From assembly GCF_003939025.1 (NCBI RefSeq), contig NZ_RQIH01000014.1, positions 62,001 to 126,000 of the forward strand: 64,000 nucleotides of DNA, read 5' to 3'. Below the pieces are notes generated by a model, which was given only the letters and a program-made list of their open reading frames with translations, made no database searches and was not told where the DNA came from. Positions 1 through 7,189 of the stretch are shown here, one piece after another. The translations under genes were made by a program, and so were the position numbers. How positions within the stretch are numbered: the stretch's first letter is position 1; the number at the start of each line of letters is the position of its first letter. The DNA comes from Rhizobium sophoriradicis. Lineage in GTDB: Bacteria; Pseudomonadota; Alphaproteobacteria; Rhizobiales; Rhizobiaceae.

Positions 1-432
1 GCCCTTCGGATCGCGCATCCAGGCGAGGAAATCGCGGCGATCACGGCCGCCGATGGTGGCGACGCTGCCGTGCGGATCGAGGAACAAGACGAGACCAGGC
101 GTGACGCTCAGGAAGAAGTCCTCGGCCGACTGCGTGGCGATGCCGGCCGACGAGCCCTGGCGGGCCAGCGCAATGCTGCCGACGGCGGAAAAGAGGAAGG
201 CGGCGCAGACCATGGCGACACCGGCCGGCAAGGCGACGGCTGGGCTGGTAACCGCCGAAAGACCAACGGGCGCGGCGACGAGAGCGGCCGAAGACAGCAG
301 CACCAAGCGGCGCAGAATCGCAAGCTCGCGTTGGCGCACGGCTTCACCGCCGCCCGTCCGAGAGAGCCAGCTTGTCGCCGCCCGGTCTACGAGCGCCGTC
401 ACCCAGCCGCCAATGTCACTCAATACTCGCAC
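1..432 (-). CDS. Membrane sensor protein, probable PAS histidine kinase (N-terminal part, cut by window edge)
   Basis: The reverse strand stays open from a GTG at 432 to base 1, giving 144 residues with no stop, so the gene continues beyond the left edge. Two hydrophobic stretches (about residues 40-60 and 66-90) look like membrane segments. They are followed by a region resembling the start of a PAS-type sensor domain (AEDFFLSVTPG, then LFLDPHGSVATIGG). Such an arrangement is common in membrane-anchored sensor histidine kinases, but the kinase domain is outside the window, so the kinase part is inference. TTG at 426 is an alternative start. It is transcribed divergently from the DUF5330 gene. 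Confidence 0.6.
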   Translation of the reverse strand, partial: MRVLSDIGGWVTALVDRAATSWLSRTGGGEAVRQRELAILRRLVLLSSAALVAAPVGLSAVTSPAVALPAGVAMVCAAFLFSAVGSIALARQGSSAGIATQSAEDFFLSVTPGLVLFLDPHGSVATIGGRDRRDFLAWMRDPKG

Positions 433-884
433 GCAATACCCGCCCGAAAAAGGCTGTCTGTCGATCCGGACAATAGGCCCCCGCGACTTAAGGAAAGGAT
501 AAGGCAAAAGCGCCGTTCACAGCCGGAAAGGGCAGAAATTCCCGTTTTGATGCATCCGAGATGCCCTTTGCTTTTTGTGGTTAATAGCCGGTAAGCAACG
601 GAAATTCTTCATATTTCAGCACAGCGTTAACTCCTGTGGCAAGGCGAGCAGCCAAAAGCGCTGCAATTGCAAGGAGGTGCTGCCATGATGCTTAACGGCG
701 ATCGCTCGCATTCGACTTAAATGCTGCTCAAATCCGGTTCGCTAAAATTTGAATTAAATTTGCCGCAAATGCGCGCGAGTTTCGAAAAGCGGCGTTCGCA
801 ACTAATCGATAGGGTGAAAGCACACCGGACAACCGGCCTGATTCGGCGAAAAGAACCGGACGGGAAAACAGGATGGGCAACGAC
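433..884. other. Intergenic region with short leader ORF
   Basis: This 450-base gap between divergent genes has no long convincing gene. Its right half contains a strong ribosome-binding site (AAGGAGGTG, 671-679) followed by an 11-codon ORF at 685-720, described separately. Other ORFs in the gap have no RBS and a composition unlike the neighbours. Confidence 0.5.
685..720 (+). CDS. Putative 11-residue leader peptide upstream of the DUF5330 gene
   Basis: ATG at 685 lies 5 bases after an almost perfect Shine-Dalgarno sequence (AAGGAGGTG). The ORF reads MMLNGDRSHST and stops at 718-720. An ATG at 721 directly follows the stop and opens the long frame that contains the DUF5330 protein, so reinitiation is possible. 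Whether the peptide is made, or the strong RBS mainly serves the downstream gene, cannot be told from sequence. Confidence 0.35.
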   Translation: MMLNGDRSHST

Positions 885-885
885 A

Positions 886-1380
886 ATGTGGTTTCTGATC
901 AAAGGATCCTTCTGGTTTGGCCTTGTGCTCGTGCTTCTTTCCGTCTTCAGCACGGAGGGTTCCGACAAGCTCGCCAGCGGCCCGCAATTGCAGCTTTCCG
1001 ACGCCTTTACGGCGGCGAGCGGCGCCTATGACTATCTGACCGGCATGTGCTCGGAAAAGCCCGAGGTCTGCGCCAAGGGCGCAGAGACCCTGACGGCGCT
1101 CGGATATCGGGCCCGCGAGGGCGCCCATGTCGCTTATGAATTGCTCGACAGCCAGTTCGCCGACGAACCGGCAACGACCGCAAGGCTTGCCGAAACGGCA
1201 AAGCGGTCGGCACCCGCCCTGCCTTCCCTCGCCACCCCCTCCGTCGAGGAGAAAGTGCGCGAGGCAAAGGCTGCGCTGAACCAGCCGATGCCCTACCGTC
1301 CGCCGGTCGATGATGAAACGGCCGCCGAGACGGTGGTAACCGGCGCGATCCCGCTGCCGACGCCGAAACCGGCGATCTGA
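886..1380 (+). CDS. DUF5330 domain protein, membrane/periplasmic, 164 aa
   Basis: The protein starts with a hydrophobic segment (MWFLIKGSFWFGLVLVLLSVF, split here as the first 21 residues), probably a membrane anchor or uncleaved signal. A charged, Ala-rich periplasmic-type domain follows, with two cysteines about residue 50-57 and a Pro-rich C-terminus ending in PLPTPKPAI. This matches the small DUF5330 family found next to sufE in rhizobia; its function is unknown. The start at ATG 886 was chosen because the hydrophobic segment begins there. An in-frame ATG at 721 would add 55 basic residues and is directly coupled to the leader ORF, so the longer form is possible. Confidence 0.7.
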   Translation: MWFLIKGSFWFGLVLVLLSVFSTEGSDKLASGPQLQLSDAFTAASGAYDYLTGMCSEKPEVCAKGAETLTALGYRAREGAHVAYELLDSQFADEPATTARLAETAKRSAPALPSLATPSVEEKVREAKAALNQPMPYRPPVDDETAAETVVTGAIPLPTPKPAI

Positions 1381-1556
1381 CGGTATTGCGAGGCGCCCGC
1401 CAGCAACGCATTTCGAATTCTTCGTTCTTGTTTGCCTCAATTCCGGACGAAACAGCTTAGCAGCCGGAATTGCCTGAGCTTGCATCGGTGGTCCGCAATG
1501 ACGCGGAAATGCCCCATGCCTGACGTGCCTGCCCTGTTTAATTCAGCATCTTGCTG

Positions 1557-1593
1557 CGCCGTGAGGAAGCCCATCCCTCACGGCGTTTCTTTT
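1557..1593 (+). terminator. Rho-independent terminator-like hairpin
   Basis: CGCCGTGAGG (1557-1566) pairs perfectly with CCTCACGGCG (1576-1585) around a 9-base loop, followed by TTTCTTTT. It lies 177 bases after the DUF5330 stop, so it ends either a long 3' UTR or a separate short transcript. Confidence 0.7.
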
Positions 1594-1772
1594 GAGAACG
1601 AGTCACGCATCAATATGCGGCGGGGTCTTGCGACATGCGGCAAATCCAACGCCGCAACGCGCTTTAACGGTTCAAATCCGTCGGTCTTTCACCTATATGC
1701 AGTATTAGAGCATGTCCGTAGGCAGAATTGCCGTGCAGTTTCGCCGGCCATGCCGATAGTGAAAGGCTTTCC

Positions 1773-2195
1773 ATGGCATCCCTCGACCAGATCATCGACG
1801 ACTTTGCCTTCCTGGACGATTGGGAAGACCGCTACCGCTATGTCATCGAACTCGGCAAGGCGCTGCCCGAACTGGCCGAGGAAAAGCGCACCTCCGAGAA
1901 CAAGGTGATGGGCTGCGCCAGCCAGGTCTGGCTGGTGACGCACACGTCGGGCGATCCTGATAACCCGATCATGAACTTCGAGGGCGATTCCGATGCCCAT
2001 ATCGTGCGCGGCCTTGTCGCCATCGTGCTTGCCACCTATTCCGGCAAGCCGGCATCCGAGATCGCCGCGCTCGATGCCTTCGAGATCTTCTCGAAGATCG
2101 GCCTGGTGGAGAACCTGTCGTCGCAGCGGTCGAACGGGCTGCGCTCGATGGTGAAAAGAATCCGGGAAGAGGCGAAAGTCCGTGCCGCTGCTTGA
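1773..2195 (+). CDS. sufE: SufE family cysteine desulfurase sulfur acceptor, 140 aa
   Basis: SufE takes persulfide sulfur from the cysteine desulfurase SufS and passes it on for Fe-S cluster assembly in the cytoplasm. The translation is full length for the family (about 140 residues). It carries the expected single reactive cysteine at residue 48 in the context VMGCASQVW. The start MASLDQIIDDF at 1773 gives the normal family N-terminus; the longer frame from 1728 adds 15 unrelated residues. No suf operon partner is nearby, which is usual for sufE in rhizobia. Confidence 0.93.
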   Translation: MASLDQIIDDFAFLDDWEDRYRYVIELGKALPELAEEKRTSENKVMGCASQVWLVTHTSGDPDNPIMNFEGDSDAHIVRGLVAIVLATYSGKPASEIAALDAFEIFSKIGLVENLSSQRSNGLRSMVKRIREEAKVRAAA

Positions 2196-2494
2196 ACGCG
2201 ATTCGATTCGGGCCGGACGCGTGTGGCAGCGCCCTCTAATATAGTATATTAACACTTCCTTATAGTATAGGAATACATTCTACGCTGCACTTCCGAAGCA
2301 TAAGATCCGGCGCCTCGTGATCTCCCGTCCTCACCCGGATCATTTGCGATAGGCGCAAAATAGTCCGGAATATAATTTTCCCCGCCTGGAACAGGATAAT
2401 GTCGGGCCTCCTCAGACTAACGTCTCATAAGTCGGAACAGAATGTCGTCCGAATCGGCTCGCAGCCTTTGGAATCACATTCGCGATAAAGACAG
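2196..2494. other. Intergenic region, convergent sufE / rosR
   Basis: I see no gene here. Bases 2236-2285 are strikingly AT-rich with short repeats of TATAGTAT/ATAGTATA. The remainder has no recognised signal until the rosR terminator. Confidence 0.5.
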
Positions 2495-2521
2495 AAAAGC
2501 CGGGCACAAGACCCGGCTTTT
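2495..2521 (-). terminator. rosR terminator
   Basis: AAAAGCCGGG (2495-2504) and CCCGGCTTTT (2512-2521) form a perfect 10-bp stem with a 7-base loop. The T-rich arm makes it usable from both strands. It lies 25 bases beyond the rosR stop and could also end read-through from sufE. Confidence 0.85.
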
Positions 2522-2545
2522 GTCGTTGATGGCTTTCGAAAAAGC

Positions 2546-2977
2546 TCAGCCGCGGCCGCGCTTGCGGCGCTGACCCAGGCCCATCTCCTTTGCCAGGCGC
2601 GAACGCGCTTCGGCATAGGCGGGCGCTACCATCGGGTAGTCGGTCGGCAGGTCCCACTTCTCGCGGTATTCTTCCGGCGAGAGAGAGTGATGCGTCATCA
2701 GGTGGCGCTTGAGGGACTTGAAGTTGCCGCCGCATTCCAAACACGTAATCTGCTCGTCCTGTACGGACTTGCGGACAGAGACTGCAGGCTTCTGCTTTTC
2801 GACAACGGCCGCAGCGGGCTGCGGTACGGACGTGTTGCTCAGTGCCGAATGCACGTCGGAAATCAGGTTTGCCAGGTCGCTGACCGGGACAACATGGTTG
2901 CTGACATAGGCCGCGACGATGTCGGCCGTCAGTTCCACAAGCAGCTCCGGCCCATTGCCGGTCGCCATATCTGTCAT
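2546..2977 (-). CDS. rosR: RosR/MucR zinc-finger transcriptional regulator, 143 aa
   Basis: Ros/MucR proteins are small DNA-binding regulators that control exopolysaccharide production, motility and cell-surface traits in rhizobia. The translation is full length (143 aa). It has the prokaryotic C2H2 zinc finger from about residue 79: C79, C82, H92 and H96/H97. The hydrophobic N-terminal half (ELLVELTADIVAAYVSNHVV) matches the oligomerisation region of the family. The C-terminus is strongly basic (GQRRKRGRG). The start MTDMATG has GGAG-like bases upstream (AGGAGAAAACAT). Members of this family are known to repress their own gene, so the long upstream region is probably part of its control. Confidence 0.95.
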   Translation of the reverse strand: MTDMATGNGPELLVELTADIVAAYVSNHVVPVSDLANLISDVHSALSNTSVPQPAAAVVEKQKPAVSVRKSVQDEQITCLECGGNFKSLKRHLMTHHSLSPEEYREKWDLPTDYPMVAPAYAEARSRLAKEMGLGQRRKRGRG

Positions 2978-3417
2978 ATGTTTTCTCCTGTTAGCATGCT
3001 CAAACGATCTTTGACTGTCACGCCAAAGACCCGCCTCGTAGAAGCGAACAGCAAAAGCACAGGAAGCAATCTTCTGTTTCGAAAAACGTGAAATCCACCC
3101 CTAGATTCCGAAGTTCGAGACCTGTTCTTATACTGCCTGACCAAAAACCACTACGTCGTGCTCCAGGCGGTGGCCTCAGTTTAGACATTGAAAAATCAAC
3201 ACTGAGGGACTTGGAAGCAGTACGATTGTAATTCACAATCAGAATTCTACTTGCATTTTCAAATACCATCGTTTGGCCGAAAGGCCAATTATTATTTGTC
3301 GTTTTTCTTGAGAAAAAATGGCCGGCGAAGAATTATAGGACTTTAGGCCAAGCTTTACTCACAGCTTCCTGTGCATAAGTCGAACGTAAAACAGGTTAAG
3401 ATGGCAATAGCAACCCC
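2978..3417 (-). promoter_or_regulatory. Long upstream region of rosR
   Basis: This 440-base gap lies between rosR and mnhG and holds no convincing gene; an 83-residue frame at 3018-3269 has no RBS and an improbable composition. The region is more AT-rich than its surroundings, especially 3180-3340. In related rhizobia the rosR upstream region is long and contains several regulatory sites, so this is most likely rosR promoter and leader. I could not assign individual sites. Confidence 0.45.
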
Positions 3418-3750
3418 TCAGCGTTCGCGCATATCATCGCAGACCGAGATGGCGCCGAGATCGTGTCCCGAACTATGGGCCGCCCTGGCCAGCAGATGGG
3501 CGGAAACCGGCGCCGTCAACAGGAAGAAGACGAACCCGGCAAGGGCGCGGGCGATAACCGCCGGATCCTGCGAATAGAGGCCGGCGGCAAAGAGCAGCAG
3601 GCCGGAGCCGACGGTGCCGGCCTTCGAGGCCGAATGCATGCGGGTATAGAGATCGGGCAGCCGGACCAGGCCGATCGCCGCCGCAAGGGCAAAGAGCGCA
3701 CCGGCAACCAGCAGCAGCGCGGTGACGGCTGCGACGAGATAAGCTGTCAT
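3418..3750 (-). CDS. mnhG: Mrp Na+/H+ antiporter subunit G, 110 aa
   Basis: This is the small subunit G of the multisubunit Mrp cation/proton antiporter in the inner membrane. It is 110 residues with three hydrophobic segments (about 4-28, 42-60 and 66-90) and the family motif IGLVRLPDLYTRMHSASKAGT near residue 26. It is the last gene of the mnhABCDEFG order. Its start at 3750 overlaps the end of mnhF by four bases, which implies translational coupling. Confidence 0.92.
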   Translation of the reverse strand: MTAYLVAAVTALLLVAGALFALAAAIGLVRLPDLYTRMHSASKAGTVGSGLLLFAAGLYSQDPAVIARALAGFVFFLLTAPVSAHLLARAAHSSGHDLGAISVCDDMRER

Positions 3751-4100
3751 CGTCCCTTCCTCCCTGCCCGGCGCGTCTTTGCGCCGCCCGTTGCCGCGGA
3801 CACCGATGGCGGCGATTTGATGTTGCCGCGCGACAGCACGAAGCGGGCGAAGGCGACGGTTGCCAGGAAGCCGACGAGGCCGAGCGAGATGGCGATATCG
3901 ATATAGAGGGAGAACCCTGTCTTAACCGCGATGACGGCAATGAAGCCGATGGCGACGCCGGTCAGCATGTCGAGAGCGAGGATCCGATCCGGCAATGTCG
4001 GACCTGCAACGACGCGCCAGACGGTCAAGAGCAGCGCCAGACCGAGGATGAGGAGGGCGGCCGAGGATGCGACGGCAACGATGTCGGCGGGCGTGATCAC
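3747..4100 (-). CDS. mnhF: Mrp Na+/H+ antiporter subunit F, 117 aa
   Basis: Subunit F of the Mrp antiporter. The core VWRVVAGPTLPDRILALDML with three hydrophobic segments is typical of MnhF. The start is GTG at 4100, overlapping the mnhE stop in a GTGA arrangement. A longer open frame extends upstream but lacks family sequence. The C-terminus carries a roughly 25-residue basic, Pro/Ser-rich tail (ending KTRRAGRKGR), somewhat longer than usual for this roughly 90-residue subunit. Confidence 0.9.
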   Translation of the reverse strand: MITPADIVAVASSAALLILGLALLLTVWRVVAGPTLPDRILALDMLTGVAIGFIAVIAVKTGFSLYIDIAISLGLVGFLATVAFARFVLSRGNIKSPPSVSAATGGAKTRRAGRKGR

Positions 4101-4570
4101 CGGAAGGCCTCCATGATCTTGCGTTCGAAACCGTTGGCAATGCCGCGCCTTGCAGCCTCCGGATCCGAGCAATCGAGCGCGTGGACATAGAGGGTGCGGC
4201 GATCTGTCGAGACATCGACGGAAAGCGTGCCGGGTGTCAGCGTGATGAGATTTGCCAGCAGGGTGATCTCGAAATCGCTCGTCACCGTCAGCGGAAAGGC
4301 GAAGATGCCGGGCTTCAGCTTCATATCCGGCGACAGAACCGTGAGCGTGACCTTCCAGGCCGACAGCGACAGTTCCTTGAGGAAGAGGGCAATGAGCGAC
4401 AGCACCAGGCGGGTGCGACGCAGATATCCCCCGCCGCCGAAGGGTTCGCGGATGACGGCCAGCGCCAGAGCCGCCAGCAGGAAGCCGAAGACGAGATTGT
4501 GCAGCGAGGCGCTGCCGGTAACGGCAACCCAGGCGATGGCAAGCAGCAGGTTGAAGAGGAAAGCGATCAC
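4097..4570 (-). CDS. mnhE: Mrp Na+/H+ antiporter subunit E, 157 aa
   Basis: Subunit E of the Mrp antiporter. The sequence shows two or three N-terminal hydrophobic segments, then the family's conserved soluble part (ITLTPGTLSVDVSTDRRTLYVHALD). The start is GTG at 4570 and overlaps the mnhD stop by four bases. The length of 157 residues is normal for the family. Confidence 0.92.
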   Translation of the reverse strand: MIAFLFNLLLAIAWVAVTGSASLHNLVFGFLLAALALAVIREPFGGGGYLRRTRLVLSLIALFLKELSLSAWKVTLTVLSPDMKLKPGIFAFPLTVTSDFEITLLANLITLTPGTLSVDVSTDRRTLYVHALDCSDPEAARRGIANGFERKIMEAFR

Positions 4571-6117
4571 CGCTGAGCTCCTTCCGGGAAGACCGAATGG
4601 AGATAGGCCTGGGGATCGGCAAGGCCGGCGGCGGCCGCTTGCGACAGCGCCAGCAGCCGTTCCGGCAGGATGCCGAAGCCGATGGTGAGCACGGTCAGCG
4701 CGGCGACCGGCAGAACGGTGCGCCAGGAAGAGCGCGACGGCGCGAGCGTCATCGGCGCGGGACGCCAATAGGCAAGGAGAAAGAGCCGGCCAAAGGCGAT
4801 CGTCGTCAGAAAACCGCCGGTCAAGATTGTCGTCGCCAGCCACCAGGCGCCGCTATCGAGCGAGGCCTTGACGAGCATGACCTTCGGCCAGAAGCCGGAA
4901 AAGGGCGGCAGGCCGCAGGCGGCCAGGAAAAGCACCAGTGAAAGTGCGGCAAAGCCGCCGCTTTGGCGATAAAGCCCGCCGAGGTCCGACAGGCAAAAGC
5001 CGCCGCCGCGCCGGGCGATCTCGCCGGCGGCAAGATAAAGCGCCGTCATCAGCACCATGGAATGGAGAGCGTAGAAAACCGCGCCGGCGATGCCGCCGGC
5101 ATTGCCGAGCGCGACGCCGGCAAGCATGTTGCCGATGCCCGAAATGACGACATGGCCGAATAGCCGGCGGACATCGTTTTCGGCAAGCGCGCCGAGCGCG
5201 CCAACGAGAATGGTCGCGGCGGCCGCGAGCGCGATCACAAGGCTGAGTTCGGCGCGTTCGGCCGGCAGCAGCATGACCATCACCCGAACCAGCGCGTAGA
5301 TGCCGACCTTGGTCAGCAGGCCGGCAAACAGTGCCGAGACGGTGATGCGCGGCGTATGATAGGCGGCGGGCAGCCAGAAATTGACCGGGAAGGCGGCCGC
5401 CTTCATGGCGAAGGCAAGCAGGAAGAGGCTTGCCAGCGACATCAACGGCGCCGTGCCGCTGATGTCTCGCGCCTTCCCGGCGATATCGGCCATGTTGAGC
5501 GTGCCGAAGACGGCATAGAGAATGCCGACCCCCACCAGGAACAAGGTCGTGGCGATCAGGTTGAGCACCGCATATTTCAGCGCCCCGTCTATCTGCTGCC
5601 GTTCCGATCCGAGGATGATCAGTCCGAAGGAAGAGATCAGCAGCACCTCGAACCAGACATAAAGATTGAAGACGTCGCCGGTGAGAAAGGCGCCGGTGAC
5701 ACCGGCCATCAGCAGCATGAGCAGCGGAAAGAAGCCGTAGCGGCGGCCGCTTTCGCTGATATCGGCCAGCGCATAGATGCCGCCGGCTAGCCCCGCAAGG
5801 GCTGCGGCGAAGGCCATCAGCGCACTGAAGAGATCGACGGTGAAGGCGATGCCGAAGGGCGGCAGCCAGCGCCCCATGACCATGGTGAGCGGTCCTTCGG
5901 CCGCGACCTTGGCAAGCAGCGCCGCATCGATCAGCGCCAGCCCCGCGAGGCCCGAAATGGCCAGCCAGGACTGCAGGCGGGGATGGGCGCGCACCATCAG
6001 CAGGACAGCGCCGAGCGTGATGCAATGGACGACCGGCAGAATGGCGAGCCAATGCGCTAGCGGCACCGGGGCGGTCACCAAGGCGGCGGAGAGATCGACG
6101 GTGATTGGGGCGGCCAT
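4567..6117 (-). CDS. mnhD: Mrp Na+/H+ antiporter subunit D, 516 aa
   Basis: A large proton-translocating subunit related to NuoM/NuoN of respiratory complex I, located in the inner membrane. About 14 hydrophobic segments are visible. Conserved family sequences include YVWFEVLLISSFGLIILG near residue 120 and the lysine-containing AMKAAAFPVNFWLPAAYHTP near residue 235. The length is typical. It is separated from mnhC by about 250 bases that contain a RIME pair, unlike the overlapping starts of the genes around it. Confidence 0.95.
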   Translation of the reverse strand: MAAPITVDLSAALVTAPVPLAHWLAILPVVHCITLGAVLLMVRAHPRLQSWLAISGLAGLALIDAALLAKVAAEGPLTMVMGRWLPPFGIAFTVDLFSALMAFAAALAGLAGGIYALADISESGRRYGFFPLLMLLMAGVTGAFLTGDVFNLYVWFEVLLISSFGLIILGSERQQIDGALKYAVLNLIATTLFLVGVGILYAVFGTLNMADIAGKARDISGTAPLMSLASLFLLAFAMKAAAFPVNFWLPAAYHTPRITVSALFAGLLTKVGIYALVRVMVMLLPAERAELSLVIALAAAATILVGALGALAENDVRRLFGHVVISGIGNMLAGVALGNAGGIAGAVFYALHSMVLMTALYLAAGEIARRGGGFCLSDLGGLYRQSGGFAALSLVLFLAACGLPPFSGFWPKVMLVKASLDSGAWWLATTILTGGFLTTIAFGRLFLLAYWRPAPMTLAPSRSSWRTVLPVAALTVLTIGFGILPERLLALSQAAAAGLADPQAYLHSVFPEGAQR

Positions 6118-6159
6118 CAGGTGCGGCCTCCGGGATGGTCGGGGGCGTGCCGTAGGGTA

Positions 6160-6343
6160 CCCCCCTCTGCCCGGCCGGGCATCTCCCCCACAAGGGGGGA
6201 GATCGGCAAGAGGCGGCCGCTTCTCGATATGGTAATTTCACGCCAAGCAGCTTCGCCGATCTGAGGCATTTGACTGGAGCGAGACGAGGCTCCCAGCCGA
6301 TCTCCCCCCTTGTGGGGGAGATGCCCGGCAGGGCAGAGGGGGG
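6160..6343. repeat. RIME-like paired palindromic repeat inside the mrp operon
   Basis: Two arms of about 48 bases, 6160-6207 and 6296-6343, are near-perfect inverted copies. Each arm has the core CTGCCCGG..GGGCATCTCCCCC followed by a short hairpin around ACAAGGGGGGAGAT. The same arms recur at 29.0, 32.9 and 35.4 kb. The spacer of this copy differs from the other three. It sits between mnhC and mnhD. Confidence 0.85.
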
Positions 6344-6367
6344 TGAGCATCCGCACCGGCATTCGCG

Positions 6368-6745
6368 TCAATACCCCAATGGTGGCAGCGGCCGGTCGTC
6401 GGGTTCGGCGGCACGCATTTCGCTGGTGTCGTCGGTGCCGAGATCCTGATAGGCGCGGTAGGTCAGCACCAGCAGGAAGGCCAGGAAGGAAAAGGAGATG
6501 ACGATCGCCGTCAGGATGAGCGCCTGCGGCAGCGGATTGGCCGTGCCGGCGGGCAAGGTCTCGAGACCCGCCGGGATGATCGGCGGCACTTCGCGCGTCA
6601 GCCGGCCTGATGTAAAGAGCAGCAGATTGACGGCATTGCCGAGGATGGCGATGCCGAGCATGATGCGGATCGAGAATCGCGACAGCATCAGGTAGATGGC
6701 GGCGGCAAAGAACAGGCCGACGAGGATCGCCAGAAGGGGCTCCAT
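6368..6745 (-). CDS. mnhC: Mrp Na+/H+ antiporter subunit C, 125 aa
   Basis: NuoK-like small subunit of the Mrp antiporter with three hydrophobic segments. Recognisable motifs are RIMLGIAILGNAVNLLLF near residue 27 and NPLPQALILTAIVISFS near residue 70. The start ATG at 6745 overlaps the mnhB stop (TGATG); a GTG one codon upstream is also possible. The length is slightly above the roughly 113 residues of many homologues because of an acidic C-terminal tail. Confidence 0.92.
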   Translation of the reverse strand: MEPLLAILVGLFFAAAIYLMLSRFSIRIMLGIAILGNAVNLLLFTSGRLTREVPPIIPAGLETLPAGTANPLPQALILTAIVISFSFLAFLLVLTYRAYQDLGTDDTSEMRAAEPDDRPLPPLGY

Positions 6746-7185
6746 CACTCCATCTCCTTTTCTTCCGATGCCACTTCCTTTTCTTCCAATGTGAGGGCGA
6801 TCGAGGTGATGGCGCCGAGTACCACGAGATAGACGCCGAGATCGAAGAGCATGACGCTCGACAGCGGCACCTCGAGGCCGAGAAGGTTCGGGTAGATCCA
6901 GAGGCCGGTCATGAAGGGAACGCCGACGACGATCGAGAGAAGACCGGCCGCAGTCGAAAGGAAGAGGCCGCAGCCGGCAATCGACAGCGGGTGGAAGAAC
7001 AGCGCCCGGTGAACGGCGGCAACGCCGCGGGCAATGCCGTAAATCGCCAGTCCCGAGGCGGCGATCAGCCCGCCGATGAAGCCGCCGCCCGGCTCGTTGT
7101 GGCCGCGCAGCAGCACGAAGACGGAAAAAAGCAGCATCAGCGCGGTGAGGAAGGGGGCGATGGTGCGGAAGATCAGGGTATTCAT
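6745..7185 (-). CDS. mnhB: Mrp Na+/H+ antiporter subunit B, 146 aa
   Basis: Subunit B of the Mrp antiporter. The motif LLRGHNEPGGGFIGGL near residue 26 and four hydrophobic segments identify the family. The start MNTLIFRTIAPFL at ATG 7185 lies just inside the end of mnhA (stop at 7190-7192); the longer frame from 7230 overlaps mnhA and has no family sequence. Having B separate from A makes this the seven-gene type, not the A-B fusion known from the S. meliloti pha system. The C-terminus is strongly acidic. Confidence 0.92.
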   Translation of the reverse strand: MNTLIFRTIAPFLTALMLLFSVFVLLRGHNEPGGGFIGGLIAASGLAIYGIARGVAAVHRALFFHPLSIAGCGLFLSTAAGLLSIVVGVPFMTGLWIYPNLLGLEVPLSSVMLFDLGVYLVVLGAITSIALTLEEKEVASEEKEME

Positions 7186-7189
7186 ACGA

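Noticed and set aside
1620..1700. T-arm-like stretch GGTTCAAATCC suggesting a tRNA gene
   Set aside because: No matching acceptor, D-arm or anticodon arm could be placed 65-75 bases upstream.
3018..3269. 83-residue ORF in the rosR upstream region
   Set aside because: No RBS, unlikely composition (Cys/Phe clusters), and lies in the AT-rich promoter region.
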